Shown piece after piece: positions 15,158-15,950 of a stretch of DNA of 15,950 nucleotides (position 1 is the first letter of the stretch; each line of letters begins with the position of its first letter). The notes under the pieces are model-generated. The model was not told the origin of the DNA. It made no database searches and saw only the letters and a program-made list of their open reading frames with translations. The stretch lies in the NCBI GenBank assembly GCA_028275265.1, contig JAPWUZ010000026.1, forward strand, positions 1 through 15,950. The letters run 5' to 3'. The position numbers and the translations under genes are program-made. This stretch comes from Armatimonadota bacterium (GTDB lineage Bacteria > Armatimonadota > HRBIN16).

Positions 15158-15950
15158 TCATCGTAACAGGTTGCGCACCCGCACCTGCGTGGTCAGGGAC
15201 ATCAACAGCGGGTCACCCGTTGTCGGGTCATACAGCTTGATGCTTATTGCCAGCGTGTATTGCGAGCGCGTCATGTAATCCACTTTTACCACATCGTTGC
15301 TGGTGTTCGCCTGTATCGCGTAGGTCACGCGCAACAGGTCGTAAGGCGTGCCATCTGCCCGTGTGCCCGATGGCACCTGCCACTGCGACCAGAACTCCAC
15401 GTAACCGGTTTGCAGGGTGGGATGACCGTTGCTCGTCCCCCGATAGTTGATGCGATACTGGTTCGGACCGGGTGTCACGTTCCAGGGCACGCGAGTGTAA
15501 GGCACCAGGCGCGGCTCCACGCCGGGGGGGGTCGTTTGGTCTGGTCCCCAAATCCGCTCCGAGCCGGGCACGATGGATACCGTTTGCAGCAGCTTCAGCG
15601 GGCTCTGCCGGTTGTTGGATGCGGTGTTATTGATGTCCGGCTCCGAGAGCAGCAGGTATCGTCGTCCGCTCTCATCCACCCGCGTGTTGCGGGCAAGATA
15701 TTCAAACACCGGCTTCTCGCCAGGTCGGAACACCGCCACCGCCGGGATGGCGAAACTGACAGTGCCTGAGCGCGGGTCTACATTGAACGGCAGATAGGGA
15801 TACGGAGCATCCAGCGAAGTGGGGTTACGCTCCCATGAACCGCTTCCCTGTATCCAGGGGTCGGGCAGATTGGAACACACACCGGCGTTCCAAGTGCCTT
15901 CGTCATAACAGCCAGCCGACTGCATCAGCTGGTAAGCCGTGATATTGAAA
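15158..15950 (-). CDS. Prepilin-like (PilW-type) protein, C-terminal part; start beyond the right edge
   Basis: The frame is open to the right edge, so the ATG at 15925 is internal. The residues before it read FNITAYQLMQSAGCY, which resembles the amphipathic helix that follows the membrane segment of type IV minor pilins. The visible part (263 complete codons) is strand-rich, with two cysteines 10 residues apart just after this helix that could form a disulfide. It ends with YTLAISIKLYDPTTGDPLL...TQVRVRNLLR, the kind of ending seen in PilW/PilV-like prepilins. The cleavage site and membrane segment lie outside the window, so the family call rests on the C-terminal style and on the PilX-like neighbour 15 nt downstream. 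It is expected to be an inner-membrane minor pilin of a type IV pilus-like or pseudopilus machine. An eight-base C tract lies inside it. Confidence 0.75.
   Translation of the reverse strand, partial: FNITAYQLMQSAGCYDEGTWNAGVCSNLPDPWIQGSGSWERNPTSLDAPYPYLPFNVDPRSGTVSFAIPAVAVFRPGEKPVFEYLARNTRVDESGRRYLLLSEPDINNTASNNRQSPLKLLQTVSIVPGSERIWGPDQTTPPGVEPRLVPYTRVPWNVTPGPNQYRINYRGTSNGHPTLQTGYVEFWSQWQVPSGTRADGTPYDLLRVTYAIQANTSNDVVKVDYMTRSQYTLAISIKLYDPTTGDPLLMSLTTQVRVRNLLR
15524..15531 (-). repeat. Homopolymeric C8 tract inside the prepilin-like gene
   Basis: Eight consecutive C (G on the plus strand) encode Thr-Pro-Pro (ACC CCC CCC) in the TTPPGVEP segment. Runs of this length are prone to slipped-strand change. 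A shift into the alternative frame closed by the stop at 15228 would replace most of the C-terminal half. The run may simply reflect proline codons in GC-rich DNA. Confidence 0.5.

Overview
The window is a dense, GC-rich bacterial segment in which every convincing gene lies on the minus strand and reads from right to left. Nothing in it is a standard taxonomic marker. Three traits are shared with members of the Armatimonadota or a neighbouring deep phylum: very large secreted beta-propeller proteins, a PilX-like protein with a big strand-rich passenger, and a Uma2 gene of the 'YPxSDGxPM' subtype. TTA, CTA and TCA codons are strongly avoided. The taxonomic assignment is an inference of modest confidence.

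Layout in order of transcription: (1) 15950-15158, the C-terminal part of a prepilin-like (PilW-like) protein whose start lies outside the window. (2) 15142-12434, a 902-residue PilX-like minor pilin with one N-terminal membrane segment and a large strand-rich passenger. (3) 12432-11782, a Uma2-family PD-(D/E)XK protein whose start is one base after the preceding stop. (4) 11760-7222, a secreted protein of about 1512 residues with a degenerate glutamine-amidotransferase-like N-terminal domain followed by propeller repeats. (5) 7080-265, a secreted 2271-residue protein with an eight-repeat PQQ-like propeller interrupted by two golvesin-like domains, then Ig-like material and a second propeller-like C-terminal region. 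A perfect 10-bp hairpin at 232-258 closes the unit. Genes 1-4 are separated by only 1-21 bases. Genes 4 and 5 are separated by 141 bases that contain a weak inverted repeat. At the far left a further minus-strand gene begins at about position 55 or 49 behind its own AT-rich promoter-like sequence.

The gene order (PilW-like, PilX-like, then large secreted propeller proteins) resembles the minor-pilin operons of Gram-negative type IV pili, where pilW and pilX precede pilY1, which encodes a calcium-binding propeller adhesin. Three of the long proteins here each carry one clear EF-hand-like loop (DxDxDGxxD or DxNxNGxxD). My main hypothesis is that this is a distant or convergent PilY1-like module in which the propeller role is taken by two giant exported proteins, with a Uma2 gene translationally coupled inside the operon. 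This is inferred from layout and motifs and not from proven homology. I found no tRNA, rRNA, CRISPR array, insertion sequence or origin.
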